Source: CAZOLI01 sp964580675
GTDB taxonomy: Bacteria > Planctomycetota > MHYJ01 > CAYXQY01
Assembly: GCA_964580675.1 (NCBI GenBank)
Contig: CAZOLI010000004.1
Coordinates: 65,101-129,100 of the forward strand
Direction of reading: 5' to 3'
DNA length: 64,000 nucleotides
The position numbers and the translations under genes were made by a program. Position 1 is the first letter of the stretch; each line of letters opens with the position of its first letter. A model generated the notes under the pieces. The model had not been told where the DNA came from and did no database searches. It saw only the letters and a list, made by a program, of their open reading frames with translations. Positions 42,380-52,257 of the stretch are shown here, piece after piece.

Positions 42380-43924
42380 TTAACCGAGCAATTGCCGGTC
42401 AAGGCTCCGGTATTGAACGGCTTCAGTGATGTGATCCGGGACCACCTCCTGAGATTCGTCGATGTCGGCGATGGTACGGGCGAGTTTCAGGATGTTCATG
42501 TAAGCCCGCGCGGACAGACCGAGCTGATCGATCGCCTGTTTGAGTACCGCTTTTCCCTCCTCGTCCAGCCGGCAGGCCCGGCGGGTTTGTTTGTTCCCCA
42601 TATCCGAATTGGTGAGAATACTGTGGTTTTTGAACCGCTCCTTTTGCCATTTCCGCGCCCGAACGACCTGGTTTCGAAGTTCCTGAGAGGAGGCCCCGCC
42701 GGTGCCACTGGAAATGTCCTCGTACTGAACGGCCGGGACCTCCACGTGAATGTCCATCCGGTCCAGCAATGGCCCCGAGATTCGTGAACGGTACCGTTTG
42801 ATCTGATAGGGGGTACAGTTGCATTCTTTTCGAGGTTCGGTCTGAAAGCCACAGGGACATGGATTCATCGCCGCAACCAGCATTACATTGGCGGGAAAGG
42901 TGGCACTGCCGGCAGCCCGACCAATGGTCACCTCTCCTTCCTCAAGGGGCTGACGCAGGACTTCCAGAGTGTTCCGGTTAAATTCCGGAAGTTCATCAAG
43001 GAACAGAACCCCGTTGTGGGCCAGGCTAAGGGAACCGGGGGAGGGATGGGTACCACCGCCGGCGAGCCCCGCCGGACTGATGCTGTGGTGCGGTGCTTCG
43101 AACGGTCGCTCCGTGATAAGCGGTTGGTCCTCCGGAAGGTTTCCGGAAATGCTGTGGACGCGTGTTGTTTCGAGGGCTTCCTTCAGTGTGAGTTCCGGAA
43201 GAATGGTTGTGAGTCGACGGGAGACCATTGTCTTGCCCGATCCCGGGGGGCCGATCAGCAACACGTTGTGACCCCCTGCGGCCGCAATTGTCAGGGCACG
43301 TTTTACGTGTTCCTGACCCTTGACCTCGGAGAAATCAAGTTCCTTTTCGTTTCCGTTTCGTGAAAAAACCGTTTCGATGTCGATGTGAACCGGCGAGATA
43401 CTGTACTCGCCGTTCAGGAATCCGACCGCCTCCTTGAGGTCCCGGACCGGTATGACGTCGAGACCGTCAATGACGCCCGCCTCCGGGGCGTTTTCGTCCG
43501 GAACAATGAACCCCCGGAACGATTCTTCGTTTACCCGGATGGCCTGGGAGATGACCCCTTCGACCGGACGAACCCGTCCGTCAAGAGCAAGTTCACCGAC
43601 AATGGCATAATCCCGAAGGAACTCTTCCTCCACGTGATCTCCGGCGGCCAGAATGCCAAGTGCCACCGGCAGATCGTAAAAGCATCCTTCTTTTGGTAGG
43701 TCGGCCGGTGCGAGGTTCACCGTGATATGGGAGTTAAACGGGAAGTCGTATCCGCTGTTCTTAATGGCGGATCGCACCCGTTTTTTGCTTTCCCGGACGG
43801 CCGTATCGGGCAGGCCAACAATCGAGAACGACGGCGTCGTTCCCGCCGGTGTCAGATCAATTTCCACTTCAACAGGTCGCGCGTTTATGCCGGTAATGGC
43901 GGCACTGATAAGTTTTGCAGGCAT
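42380..43924 (-). CDS. YifB/ComM-type Mg chelatase-like AAA+ ATPase
   Basis: A 514-residue cytosolic protein from the ATG at 43924. N-terminal ATP-dependent-protease-like S5 domain (PAKLISAAITGINARPVEVEIDL; VGLPDTAVRESKKRVRSA), then an AAA+ core with Walker A GPPGSGKTMVSRRL, Walker B LFLDELPEF and GRAAGSATFPANVMLVAAMNPC, followed by the Cys pair region and a C-terminal helical domain. ComM members are helicase-like and act in DNA branch migration during transformation; some genomes use them with no known competence role. Motifs are complete. Confidence 0.93.
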   Translation of the reverse strand: MPAKLISAAITGINARPVEVEIDLTPAGTTPSFSIVGLPDTAVRESKKRVRSAIKNSGYDFPFNSHITVNLAPADLPKEGCFYDLPVALGILAAGDHVEEEFLRDYAIVGELALDGRVRPVEGVISQAIRVNEESFRGFIVPDENAPEAGVIDGLDVIPVRDLKEAVGFLNGEYSISPVHIDIETVFSRNGNEKELDFSEVKGQEHVKRALTIAAAGGHNVLLIGPPGSGKTMVSRRLTTILPELTLKEALETTRVHSISGNLPEDQPLITERPFEAPHHSISPAGLAGGGTHPSPGSLSLAHNGVLFLDELPEFNRNTLEVLRQPLEEGEVTIGRAAGSATFPANVMLVAAMNPCPCGFQTEPRKECNCTPYQIKRYRSRISGPLLDRMDIHVEVPAVQYEDISSGTGGASSQELRNQVVRARKWQKERFKNHSILTNSDMGNKQTRRACRLDEEGKAVLKQAIDQLGLSARAYMNILKLARTIADIDESQEVVPDHITEAVQYRSLDRQLLG

Positions 43925-44068
43925 AAGAGATTTGTGTTCGGTATAGGTTTCCCGACGGTCGGGGTATCCAGGCGAATTCAGCACGTTACGGTGTGGTGAA
44001 TAAGTGGGGACCGTAGGGAGGGGAGGGGGAAATCGTAACGGCGGGAACGCCCGCCGAATCCGATCGTT

Positions 44069-44611
44069 TTATGTTTCCTCGTCCTTCAGGTCGTCGAAGT
44101 TTTGACCTTCTTCAATTCCGAAAAACTCCATCCAGGCGTCGACGTTGCTTACCGGTTTCTGTCCGTATTTTTCCGGAGGTTCCCCGGGATGTTTTTTCGT
44201 GATTTCATCCTGCAGTGAGTTGTTAATTCGATTCAGGTAACTTTCGCCGTCCTCCACCGTCGCCCCGAGATCTTCGACCTCGTCGGCAAGCTGCCGATCC
44301 CGGGTCACCACCGTTATGGAACCGCGGTTGGACTCCCGTTCGACCAGCTCCACAATGATGTCGTCCGCTTCCTCTTCGTCATTGCCAAACAAAACCGTCA
44401 GGTAGTCACTTTTCTTTTTTCGGCCGAACCAGGGTTTAGGTTTCTGCGGACCGTCAAAAGCGATGTAGGTGGGGCGACTGAACTGGTCCGAGTAATTCTG
44501 GACTTTCGACACGAACTCCTTTCGTTCACTGCGCAGTTGAGCCGCGTCCAGCTCGGGATTGTCGTGCCCGATCATTTCGAAAATCACGTTGTATCCGTCA
44601 ATGATATCCAT
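44069..44611 (-). CDS. NYN-domain endoribonuclease (YacP/Rae1-like)
   Basis: A 180-residue cytosolic protein with the NYN/PIN-like fold of YacP (Rae1), a ribosome-linked mRNA endonuclease in Bacillus. Acidic active-site residues are visible: MDIIDGYNVIF (Asp2, Asp5), EADDIIVELVER and VVTRDRQLADEV. Family length is about 170. The TonB-like gene ends about 120 bases upstream of its start. Confidence 0.85.
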   Translation of the reverse strand: MDIIDGYNVIFEMIGHDNPELDAAQLRSERKEFVSKVQNYSDQFSRPTYIAFDGPQKPKPWFGRKKKSDYLTVLFGNDEEEADDIIVELVERESNRGSITVVTRDRQLADEVEDLGATVEDGESYLNRINNSLQDEITKKHPGEPPEKYGQKPVSNVDAWMEFFGIEEGQNFDDLKDEET

Positions 44612-44730
44612 GACGTGATTACTGTAGTGGAAGTTTGAATTTGTTTCCAGTCCCGACGTATTCCGTAAAGAGCCTGTTTCGTTTATCGATGCAGGAATTT
44701 CGGGAAGCGCGCCTGCTGACGGTTGCTGAT

Positions 44731-45762
44731 TTACCGGTCGTCCGGCCTTGGCTGAAACCGAAATTTCACCCGGACGGTCATGGCCTTTTTGTCTGTGGGA
44801 CCGAGCGGGGGTTTCTGGAATGATCCCGCTTTCTGAATGGTGTTGCGAGCGGCCTGATTCAACTCAGGATGACGGGATCGTCGGACCATCCGATCCATTT
44901 TGATGGTTCCGTCCCGGAGGACACGGATCTGTACGATAACCGTGTCTTTCAGCTGCTGAAAACGAACCACGCGGGGCATGGAGAAATACTCACCCAGGTG
45001 AAGACTGAGTTTCGTGAAGTAACTCTGTTGCGTTTTTCCTTTTTCTCCCTCGTCCCGTGCCTTTTTCCGGGTGGACAGCGGGGAGTCCTCGGCTTTTTTC
45101 TTTAACTCCTCCTCCACCTCCCGGAGGTGTTTTTCCCATCGGGACAGTTTTTCCTGCTCTCGGTCACTGCCGTTTCCTTTCTCCTCTTCTTTTTCGTTCC
45201 GGGATTCGGGGGCAAGGTCAATTGGTTTGTCCTCTTCGTTCTCCGGCGGTTCCGGTCGGTGTTTCGATGGTGAGGTTGAGTCCGCATTGTCCCGGGCGGA
45301 GCCGGGGTCCGGTTTGTTGTTGGCCGCCTGTATTTGGGTTTGGGTATTATTCTTCTCGTTCTGTTTTTCGGCATTTTTGCTGTTTTTCGATGGCGATTCT
45401 ATCGCGGCCGTGTTTTCTGAATCATTTTTTGTTTCCTCCTCTCCGGTCGGGTCAGGGGTTCCGGGCGTGTTCCGGTCGTCCGGGCCGGAGGCGTCGGCGT
45501 TGTTCTTCATGACCCTCTTCAGGAAGGCCATTTCCTTTTTTTTCTGAATGTTTTTTGGTTCCGGGGCCGACGCATTGGTTGGGATGAACAGAAGCAGGAT
45601 CAGGAGGTGAATGAAACACGCCATGGGCACCGCGGCGTAGCCGTTTTCAAAAAGGCCGAGGACACGTTTCTGGAATCGGTTTAACAGCGTGCCGACGCTG
45701 AAGTTCCTCCCGGGTTTTCGGTACGCCGGTTTCCGGTTCCTGGGAGGCTTTTGTTTGTTCAT
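44731..45762 (-). CDS. TonB-like energy transducer
   Basis: A 343-residue protein with the TonB layout: an N-terminal transmembrane helix (AAVPMACFIHLLILLLFIP), a long disordered linker rich in Asn, Glu, Lys and Pro, a helical stretch, and a C-terminal TonB domain (RVVRFQQLKDTVIVQIRVLRDGTIK ... FQKPPLGPTDKKAMTVRVKF). It would carry proton-motive energy to outer membrane receptors. No ExbB/ExbD or receptor genes are near. Its ATG overlaps the dihydroorotase stop by four bases (ATGA), so translation is probably coupled. Confidence 0.85.
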   Translation of the reverse strand: MNKQKPPRNRKPAYRKPGRNFSVGTLLNRFQKRVLGLFENGYAAVPMACFIHLLILLLFIPTNASAPEPKNIQKKKEMAFLKRVMKNNADASGPDDRNTPGTPDPTGEEETKNDSENTAAIESPSKNSKNAEKQNEKNNTQTQIQAANNKPDPGSARDNADSTSPSKHRPEPPENEEDKPIDLAPESRNEKEEEKGNGSDREQEKLSRWEKHLREVEEELKKKAEDSPLSTRKKARDEGEKGKTQQSYFTKLSLHLGEYFSMPRVVRFQQLKDTVIVQIRVLRDGTIKMDRMVRRSRHPELNQAARNTIQKAGSFQKPPLGPTDKKAMTVRVKFRFQPRPDDR

Positions 45763-47087
45763 GGGATTGAGGGGGCCGGTTCCGGCTCCGTCTCCGCGAG
45801 TTCACCGTTCTGAAGCACATGACGTCCGTCCACGAACACGTCGGTGACCGCGCCGCGAACCGACCAGCCGGCAAACGGACAGTTCCGGCTCTTGCTCCGG
45901 AACTGTTCCGGATCGATTTCCCATTCCCGGTCCGGATCAAGGACGGTCACGTCCGCGTCCGCACCGGGTTCAAGGGTGCCTTTGGGAAGGTTCAGAATCC
46001 GGGCCGGCTTTGTCGCCAGAACCTCCACCGTCTCCGGCCAGGACAGGAGGTCCGGTTCAATCAACTCCCGGACCACAACCGGAAGGGCCGTCTCCAGCCC
46101 GATCACCCCGAACGGCGCCGTGGAAAAATCCCGATCCTTCTCCTCACGGGTATGAGGGGCGTGATCCGTGGCTACGGCGTCGATGGTCCCGTCGGCAAGG
46201 CCTTCCTTAAGGGCTTCCACGTCCTCCTCCGTCCGCAGGGGTGGTTTCATCTTGTACACGGAGTCAAAACTTTTTACGCGCTCTTCCGTCAGGCAGAGGT
46301 GGTGCGGCGTTACTTCCGCGGTCACGTGGATGCCCTGCTCCCGGGCATTCCGGATGCTCTCAACCGCACCGGCGGTGGATACGTGGGCGATGTGGACGTG
46401 GCCACCGGTCATTTCCGCAAGCGTGATGTCCCGGCGGACCATGACTTCCTCCGAAACGGCCGGGATCCCGGGAAGCCCGAGGTGAGTGGACGTCGTTCCT
46501 TCGTTCATCACCCCACCACTGGAAAGGGAAAGTTCTTCGGCGTGGTTGATAATCGGGGCATCGAACATCCGTGAATAGGTGAGAGCCTGCCGCATAATGT
46601 TGTCGTTCTCCACGGGCCGGCCGTCGTCCGAGAAGGCAACGGCACCACCTCCGACCAGCTGGCCGAATTCCGCAAGCTGTTCGCCCTCGCGTCCCACGGT
46701 AACGGCCCCGATCGGATACACGTTCGCCAGCTTTCGACGTTTGGCCTGCAGGATGATGTATTCTGCACTGGCTTCGTTGTCAATGGGGGGATCGGTGTTG
46801 GGCATGGCGGCAATGGAGGTAAATCCGCCCGCTATGGCCGCTGCGGCCCCGCTGGCTATATCCTCCTTGTCTTCGTATCCCGGCTCCCGAAGATGGGTGT
46901 GCATGTCCACAAATCCCGGTGTTACGATCGAACCGGAGGCGTCCAACACACGATCCGCGTTGTCCTCCGGTAGGTTCTCTTCACCGGACTCCCGGATGAC
47001 ACCGTCCTCGATGTACAGGTCCCCGGTCTGATCCAGGTCCCGGGACGGGTCAATGATTCGTCCATTTTTGATGAGCGTCGATGTCAT
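45759..47087 (-). CDS. pyrC: Dihydroorotase
   Basis: Third step of pyrimidine synthesis: reversible cyclisation of carbamoyl aspartate to dihydroorotate. 442 residues from the ATG at 47087. The zinc motif is VDMHTHLREPG, with ASGAAAAIAGGFTSIAAMPNT following, then HAEELSLS, VHIAHVST, TPHHLC and the catalytic DHAPHT (Asp). This is the class I / TonB-adjacent type common in bacteria outside Enterobacteria. Overlaps tonB by four bases. Confidence 0.95.
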   Translation of the reverse strand: MTSTLIKNGRIIDPSRDLDQTGDLYIEDGVIRESGEENLPEDNADRVLDASGSIVTPGFVDMHTHLREPGYEDKEDIASGAAAAIAGGFTSIAAMPNTDPPIDNEASAEYIILQAKRRKLANVYPIGAVTVGREGEQLAEFGQLVGGGAVAFSDDGRPVENDNIMRQALTYSRMFDAPIINHAEELSLSSGGVMNEGTTSTHLGLPGIPAVSEEVMVRRDITLAEMTGGHVHIAHVSTAGAVESIRNAREQGIHVTAEVTPHHLCLTEERVKSFDSVYKMKPPLRTEEDVEALKEGLADGTIDAVATDHAPHTREEKDRDFSTAPFGVIGLETALPVVVRELIEPDLLSWPETVEVLATKPARILNLPKGTLEPGADADVTVLDPDREWEIDPEQFRSKSRNCPFAGWSVRGAVTDVFVDGRHVLQNGELAETEPEPAPSIP

Positions 47088-47284
47088 GTGGAATTTCCGT
47101 ATGCGACGATAAAAAAACATTGTTTGCCGACCTTCCCCGTGTTTTTTAATGTACATATTTTGTAATAGAATTATCTTCGGAGTTCAAAAAACAACCGGGA
47201 AACATCGAGCCATTTTTGGTCTGCTGCCGGATCGGCAGTTGTGAACAAACTGTTTACACGCATCTGATTGCAAAGGCTCAGTTT

Positions 47285-49018
47285 ATGGAAGAAACGGACA
47301 AAGACCGGGTATCGGATGTTCTTGAGGAAATCGGGAAAATGCTGGCTCTGAAGGATGAGAATCCCTTCAAGATCCGGGCGTACGAGGATGCGGCTCGCAC
47401 CATCTCCTCCCTTACGGAAGACCTCGGGGCACTTGTGGAGGAGGAACGACTGAGCGACCTGGAGGGCATTGGCGAGGGCCTCTCCGAAAAGATTTCGGAG
47501 CTGGTCCGAACCGGACGCATGACGTATTACGAGGATTTGCGGGAGGAGATCCCGGAAGGATTGCTCACGATCATGGACATCGAGGGGCTCGGGCCGAAAA
47601 AAGCAAAAGCACTCTGGGACGAACTTCACATCACCACGCTCGACGAACTGGCGGAAGCCGTTGAGAACGAAGAGGTCCGGGAGCTCGACGGGTTTGGCGC
47701 AAAAACCGAAGAGAACATCGAGAAGGGCATACGCAATTTGCGAAAATACAGGGCGCGCCACCGGGTTCACGAAGCCCATCGTGCCGCCGAGCCCTTCCTG
47801 GCGGAAATTCAGAATCACGATCACGTGAACCGGGCCCGGCTGGCCGGCAGTCTTCGCCGTCACTGTGAGACCATCGGCGATGTGGATATCCTCGCCAGCG
47901 TGGACGAGGGCGACCGGAAGGACGTTGTGGAGACGTTTACGGAACTGGATCGCGTTGAAGATGTGCTGGGAAGCGGGGAGACAAAATCCAGTGTGCGAAC
48001 AAGAGACGGAATACAGGTGGACCTGCGGCTTGTAAACGACGATCAGTTTCCGTTTGCCCTTCACTACTTTACGGGATCCAAGGAGCACAACGTCACCATG
48101 CGGTCCATCGCCCAGTCCAGGAGCCTCAAATTGAACGAATACGGACTGTTTCACGAGGAGAACGGAGAGGAGCGCATCGACTGTGAAAACGAAGAGGAGG
48201 TATTTGAAGAACTGGGCATGTCGTACATTCCGCCGGAGTTGCGGGAGGACATGGGAGAGGTGGAACAGGCACAGGACGGCAGTCTTCCGGAACTCGTGGA
48301 GGAAGAGGACGTCCGCGGGGTATTTCACGTCCACACCACGTGGAGTGACGGCAAAGAGGGGTTGGAAGAGATGGTGCTGGAGGCGAAGGATCTCGGGTAC
48401 GAATACATCGGCATCAGTGACCACAGCGAATCCGCACAGTACGCCGGCGGGTTAACGGCCGAAGAAGTGGAGGAGCAGTGGGAGGAGATTGAACAGGTTC
48501 GGGAGAAGGTGTCCGGGATTCGAATTTTTCGCGGCATCGAAAGCGACATCCGGACCGATGGCTCCCTGGATTACAGTGACGAACTCCTGTCCGGTTTCGA
48601 TTTCGTCGTCTCCTCCATTCACCAGAATTTCGGGCTCTCCGAAGAAGATCAAACCGAGCGAATTATTACCGCTCTTCAGAATGAGCACACCACGTTCCTC
48701 GGTCATCCGACCGGTCGACTGCTGCTGTCAAGGGAGGAATACGACCTGGACATGAACCGGGTAATCGAGGCGGCGGCGGAGACGGACACCATCATTGAGA
48801 TCAACGCGAACCCCGAGCGCCTCGACATGGACTGGCGGTTTGGGCCCCTGGCCCGTGAGCTCGAGGTTCGAACAGCCATTAATCCGGACGCGCATTCCTT
48901 CGTGGGACTTCGAAACGTGCGCTGGGGCGTGGGCATCGCGCGGAAAGCCTGGTTTCGTCCGGAGGACGTGGTGAACACCCGAAGCGCCGACGAAGTGGAA
49001 GAGATGCTTTCCGGTTAA
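47285..49018 (+). CDS. polX: Family X DNA polymerase with PHP domain
   Basis: A 577-residue repair polymerase from the ATG at 47285. N-terminal helical segment with two HhH motifs (LEGIGEGLSEKISELVR; IEGLGPKKAKALWDEL), a nucleotidyltransferase palm (AGSLRRHCETIGDVDILAS, two Asp), and a C-terminal PHP domain with metal motifs (FHVHTTWSDGKEGLEEM, ISDHSES, GIESDIR, GHPTGRLL) giving 3'-5' exonuclease. Bacterial PolX fills short gaps in base excision repair. Confidence 0.95.
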   Translation: MEETDKDRVSDVLEEIGKMLALKDENPFKIRAYEDAARTISSLTEDLGALVEEERLSDLEGIGEGLSEKISELVRTGRMTYYEDLREEIPEGLLTIMDIEGLGPKKAKALWDELHITTLDELAEAVENEEVRELDGFGAKTEENIEKGIRNLRKYRARHRVHEAHRAAEPFLAEIQNHDHVNRARLAGSLRRHCETIGDVDILASVDEGDRKDVVETFTELDRVEDVLGSGETKSSVRTRDGIQVDLRLVNDDQFPFALHYFTGSKEHNVTMRSIAQSRSLKLNEYGLFHEENGEERIDCENEEEVFEELGMSYIPPELREDMGEVEQAQDGSLPELVEEEDVRGVFHVHTTWSDGKEGLEEMVLEAKDLGYEYIGISDHSESAQYAGGLTAEEVEEQWEEIEQVREKVSGIRIFRGIESDIRTDGSLDYSDELLSGFDFVVSSIHQNFGLSEEDQTERIITALQNEHTTFLGHPTGRLLLSREEYDLDMNRVIEAAAETDTIIEINANPERLDMDWRFGPLARELEVRTAINPDAHSFVGLRNVRWGVGIARKAWFRPEDVVNTRSADEVEEMLSG

Positions 49019-49259
49019 CCGACCCGGTTGTCGCCGATTGCCGGGGAGGCAAAACGGGCCTTTTTTCTCTTGTGTTGCATAATACAGAGAATATCTGGTG
49101 CACTGTTGTATATGGCGAAAAAATGACTCGTAATTTTCAATATGTAAAATTATATTGCTCCTTCTTTGTATAATTAATATGGAATTCTTCTTGCGCTTTG
49201 TAGGCGTGGGGGATTGGTTTCGTTTTGTATAGATTCAACATCAACATCGGGGACGATAT
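49019..49259. other. AT-rich intergenic spacer
   Basis: 240 bases with a TATAAT at 49169-49174 upstream of the next gene but no matched -35. A CCCGG/CCGGG stem just after polX could be part of a terminator, but the T-run is offset. Nothing else is visible. Confidence 0.3.
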
Positions 49260-50543
49260 ATGAAGAAGTGGTTGGTCTGGGGAATTTATATCACGATTGG
49301 TCTTTTGTTGCTGGTGGCCGGATCCCTGTTCATGATTTTTGACGCCTGGAACCGGGCCTACGAGCGGCAGATGAACAGGCTGAAGAAAAAGGGGGTTCCG
49401 ACCACGCCCGAAGCGGTACAGCATGCGTACCGGGAGCGTCATCCCGATCAAAAAGATTACAGTAATTATCCCGTTCCAGAGGAACTCAAGAAGGTTGAGA
49501 AGGCCTATTATGATCTCCAGTGGCAGGAGGACAAAAGCAAACGGGAAGCGGCCCGCGCCGTGCGGGATCGTGTAAACCGTCACGAGGGAAAGATACAGGA
49601 GCTTCTGAGGGAGGACCCGGTGCACGCAAAACTTCAGGTCGAGAGAGGAATGAATATTGCCCTGCCACATGTTGACGAACGGAATTCGGAGGCGAGAGTG
49701 CTGAGTCTGTACGCCCTGGTCAAACACATTGAAGGGGATGGAAGGAACGCCATTCGTGCGCTCCGGAAGGGTTACCGAATTGCCGAAAAACTTCGGGGAG
49801 AGCCATCCCCTCTCAGTTTCTGGGTTCATCTCAGTATTACGCGCTTGATGAATAACACCTTAAAAGAGGTTGTTTCCTCGGCGGATCCGCTTCATAAATC
49901 CTACCGGAAATTGTTTCCTTACCTCCGGAAGGAATTTGTTCGATCGGAGCTGGAGTTCACACTTACAGGAGAACTATCAACAACGATACTGACCTTGAAA
50001 GAAATATCGGAGACGTCGAGTTCGTCATCCTCCCGTGCCGTTCCCGAAACTGAAGCCCCGTATTTCGCCCCAGAACCACTCCGACGGAAGTGGACGGCCG
50101 GGTTTGTCCGCGGGTTTTTGAACTGGAAGAAGGAATTGGTCAAACCGTATTACCGGGGAATCGATAAACTGAACCGTCTTCGAGAGGCGTTGCAAAAGAA
50201 CACAGGAGGCTGGTTCGGTTATCTTGATTTGCTGGCATCCCTGCGTCTTCCCTCGCTTCTGGAGCTCGCAAAAGCGATCGTTCGCTCCGCCGCGAAAACG
50301 CAATTGCTGCGAATTGCCATTGACTGGCGGCTCCGGCAGCAGCAAGGAAACGGTGAGGGGAAACTACCGGATCTTTCGAAAACGGTGGACCCGGCAACGG
50401 GCGAACCATACAAATTAACCAAAAACGGTGACACGTTCAAGATTTACAGTCTTGGACCGGATCAGGAGGATGACGGGGGGAAAAATTCCTCATATAAAAC
50501 GGACGAGGACGACGAAGGAGTGCGATTGCCGCTGCCCAAGTAA
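49260..50543 (+). CDS. Anchored protein with pseudopilin-like C-terminal motif
   Basis: A 427-residue protein with an N-terminal transmembrane helix (ITIGLLLLVAGSLFMIF), a basic helical stretch of about 300 residues, and a C-terminal tail DPATGEPYKLTKNGDTFKIY followed by SLGPDQEDDGG. That tail resembles the type IV/type II pseudopilin ending (DPWGxPY... YSxGPDGxxGG). Proteins of this style are common in planctomycetes. No enzyme motif is visible; ordinary type II secretion genes are absent nearby. Confidence 0.7.
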   Translation: MKKWLVWGIYITIGLLLLVAGSLFMIFDAWNRAYERQMNRLKKKGVPTTPEAVQHAYRERHPDQKDYSNYPVPEELKKVEKAYYDLQWQEDKSKREAARAVRDRVNRHEGKIQELLREDPVHAKLQVERGMNIALPHVDERNSEARVLSLYALVKHIEGDGRNAIRALRKGYRIAEKLRGEPSPLSFWVHLSITRLMNNTLKEVVSSADPLHKSYRKLFPYLRKEFVRSELEFTLTGELSTTILTLKEISETSSSSSSRAVPETEAPYFAPEPLRRKWTAGFVRGFLNWKKELVKPYYRGIDKLNRLREALQKNTGGWFGYLDLLASLRLPSLLELAKAIVRSAAKTQLLRIAIDWRLRQQQGNGEGKLPDLSKTVDPATGEPYKLTKNGDTFKIYSLGPDQEDDGGKNSSYKTDEDDEGVRLPLPK

Positions 50544-50585
50544 CATGGAAAATTTTTAGAAGATCATTTCGGGGAAATAACGATT

Positions 50586-51125
50586 ATGAATCGGACGGAA
50601 CAGGATCGCGCGTCGGGCCCCGGGAAACACAGCAATCATGAGGGCACCGGAAAACAGAGACCTCCTCAACATCAGGGCCCGGAACAGAAGCCTGGCCCGG
50701 GCCAATCCGGGATGGTCACGGCCGTGGGGGTGGTGTCGGTGGTGTTCGGGGGCGTGAAGATTTTGTTGGCGGGGGTCTTCATCGTGGCCGGATTTTTTCT
50801 GCGATCAAAAGCAATGGAGGTTGCTGAGCGGGCGGGTTTTGAGATTCCGGATGCGGTTCCGACCATTGTGGGTGTTATTGGGATGATCCTCATCCTGACG
50901 TTTGTGGTCGTCCCCGCTCTGCTGCAGCTCATCGGTGGGATCGGGGTCCTCGGCCGTCACCAGTGGGGGCGGGTCCTGGTGATCATCTTCGGCGTTCTGG
51001 ATATCTTTTATGCCCTCCCCAATTTGTTGTCCGGCAACCTGTTTTATGTCGGCATTTCCGGGGGATACGGCCTCTTTGTTCTGACGGTTCTTTTGTCCGA
51101 ACCGTATTGCCACGAATTTGATTGA
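50586..51125 (+). CDS. Small membrane protein with a Pro/Gln-rich N-terminus
   Basis: A 179-residue protein: a disordered N-terminus to about residue 40 (QGPEQKPGPGQSG), then four hydrophobic segments (VTAVGVVSVVFGGVKILLAG; AVPTIVGVIGMILILTFVVV; RVLVIIFGVLDIFYALPNLL; GYGLFVLTVLLS). The loop with HQWGR is shared with small TMEM-like proteins, but no family was recognised. Likely integral membrane. Confidence 0.7.
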   Translation: MNRTEQDRASGPGKHSNHEGTGKQRPPQHQGPEQKPGPGQSGMVTAVGVVSVVFGGVKILLAGVFIVAGFFLRSKAMEVAERAGFEIPDAVPTIVGVIGMILILTFVVVPALLQLIGGIGVLGRHQWGRVLVIIFGVLDIFYALPNLLSGNLFYVGISGGYGLFVLTVLLSEPYCHEFD

Positions 51126-51167
51126 CGCGTCCTGTCGGATCCGTGGACGTTCTCTCCGGTGCCCGGA

Positions 51168-51956
51168 CTACTCGACCCCGAAAAGCTGTTTTGCGTTGCG
51201 GGTGGTGACCTCCGCCACTTCTTCGAGTGTCAGGTCCAGGAGGTCGCCGAGTGTCTCGGCTGTTTCTTTCACGTAGGCCGGCTCGTTGCGTTTGCCCCGG
51301 TGTTGCTGGGGTGCAAGAAAGGGACTGTCGGTTTCAATTAACACCATATCCGGGTCGGCCACGGCGGCGGCCTCCCGCAGGTCCCCGGCGTTCGGATACG
51401 TCAGGATGCCCGAAAAGGAAGTGTAAAAACCCATTTCCTGAAATTTCCGGAGGTGATCGGGCGTGCCGCTAAAACAATGCACAACGCCGGCTCCCCCCTC
51501 GGGAAATGCTTCGTCGAGTTCTTCTTTGTTCTGAGCGAGAATTTCAATCAGATCGTCGTCGGCGTCCCGGCAGTGAAAGATTAACGGCTTCTCCATTTCA
51601 ATTGCCCATCCGATTTGTGTGACCAGGCTCTCCTCCTGCTGGGTTTTCGGGGAAAGTTCCTTGTAGTAATCCAGGCCGGTTTCCCCAATGGCAACAACGT
51701 CCGGCTCCGATGCGAGGTCCTGAAGAGCTTCCGATTGTTCGTAGATGAGGTCCGCTTCGTGCGGATGAAGACCGGCGGTGGGATAACACCGATCATGTTC
51801 CTGACAGAACTCAATTGCGTCCCGGGACGACCGGGCGTCTATGCCAATAACGGTCATTCGCGTTACGTCGCCGTCCTGCGCGCGGGCGTGGACCTCTTCA
51901 CGGTCGTCGTCGAATTGTTCCAGCTGCAGGTGACAGTGCGAGTCAAATAGTTCCAT
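51168..51956 (-). CDS. tatD: TatD-family metal-dependent deoxyribonuclease
   Basis: A 262-residue DNase. The TIM-barrel motifs are intact: FDSHCHLQLEQF (His-x-His), GLHPHEAD, AIGETGLDYY, KPLIFHCRDADDD, GVVHCFSGTPDHLRKF and LIETDSPFLAPQQHRGKRNEPAYV with the catalytic Asp. Members degrade single-stranded DNA or process 3' ends in DNA repair. Standard length. It is a single minus-strand gene; the gap to the divergent DUF1614 gene is about 300 bases. Confidence 0.95.
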   Translation of the reverse strand: MELFDSHCHLQLEQFDDDREEVHARAQDGDVTRMTVIGIDARSSRDAIEFCQEHDRCYPTAGLHPHEADLIYEQSEALQDLASEPDVVAIGETGLDYYKELSPKTQQEESLVTQIGWAIEMEKPLIFHCRDADDDLIEILAQNKEELDEAFPEGGAGVVHCFSGTPDHLRKFQEMGFYTSFSGILTYPNAGDLREAAAVADPDMVLIETDSPFLAPQQHRGKRNEPAYVKETAETLGDLLDLTLEEVAEVTTRNAKQLFGVE

Positions 51957-52008
51957 GGAGAATTTTCAAAACGGCATCATCACGATCAAATTGATTGAAA
52001 ACATTATT

Positions 52009-52257
52009 TTACGTTATTCCTTTTCGAATATGTAGGGGTTCTAAATCATAGTTCGCTTGATTCTGGATGTTCATGGAAAGACCATCCGATACGGATTCGA
52101 CCGGACCGAATGCGGCGAAGACCGTGGATTTAAATTTCGATCCTCCGGTCGTAAAATTGACAGAATACCTATTCCCGGACGTTTTCAGCAGTTCTTCTGG
52201 ATGAGCGCCGGGTGCATCGACGAGCTGGAATGTTTGTGTCCCGAGGAATCCTGACAT
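52009..52257 (-). CDS. Possible 82-residue protein upstream of tatD
   Basis: A short frame with mixed strand-like composition (FQLVDAPGAHPEELLKTSGN; KSTVFAAFGPVESVSDGLSM), ending 52 bases before tatD. Its ATG overlaps, on the opposite strand, the ATG of the DUF1614 gene. No homology recognised; it may be real or chance. Confidence 0.25.
   Translation of the reverse strand: MSGFLGTQTFQLVDAPGAHPEELLKTSGNRYSVNFTTGGSKFKSTVFAAFGPVESVSDGLSMNIQNQANYDLEPLHIRKGIT

Noticed and set aside
49020..49070. Possible terminator after polX (CCCGG/CCGGG stem and later T-run)
   Set aside because: The T-run does not directly follow the stem; the pairing is weak, so it is not called as a terminator.
52057..52254. 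Plus-strand 65-residue open frame before the DUF1614 gene
   Set aside because: Arg- and Cys-rich composition without a ribosome site, overlapped by a more protein-like frame on the other strand.
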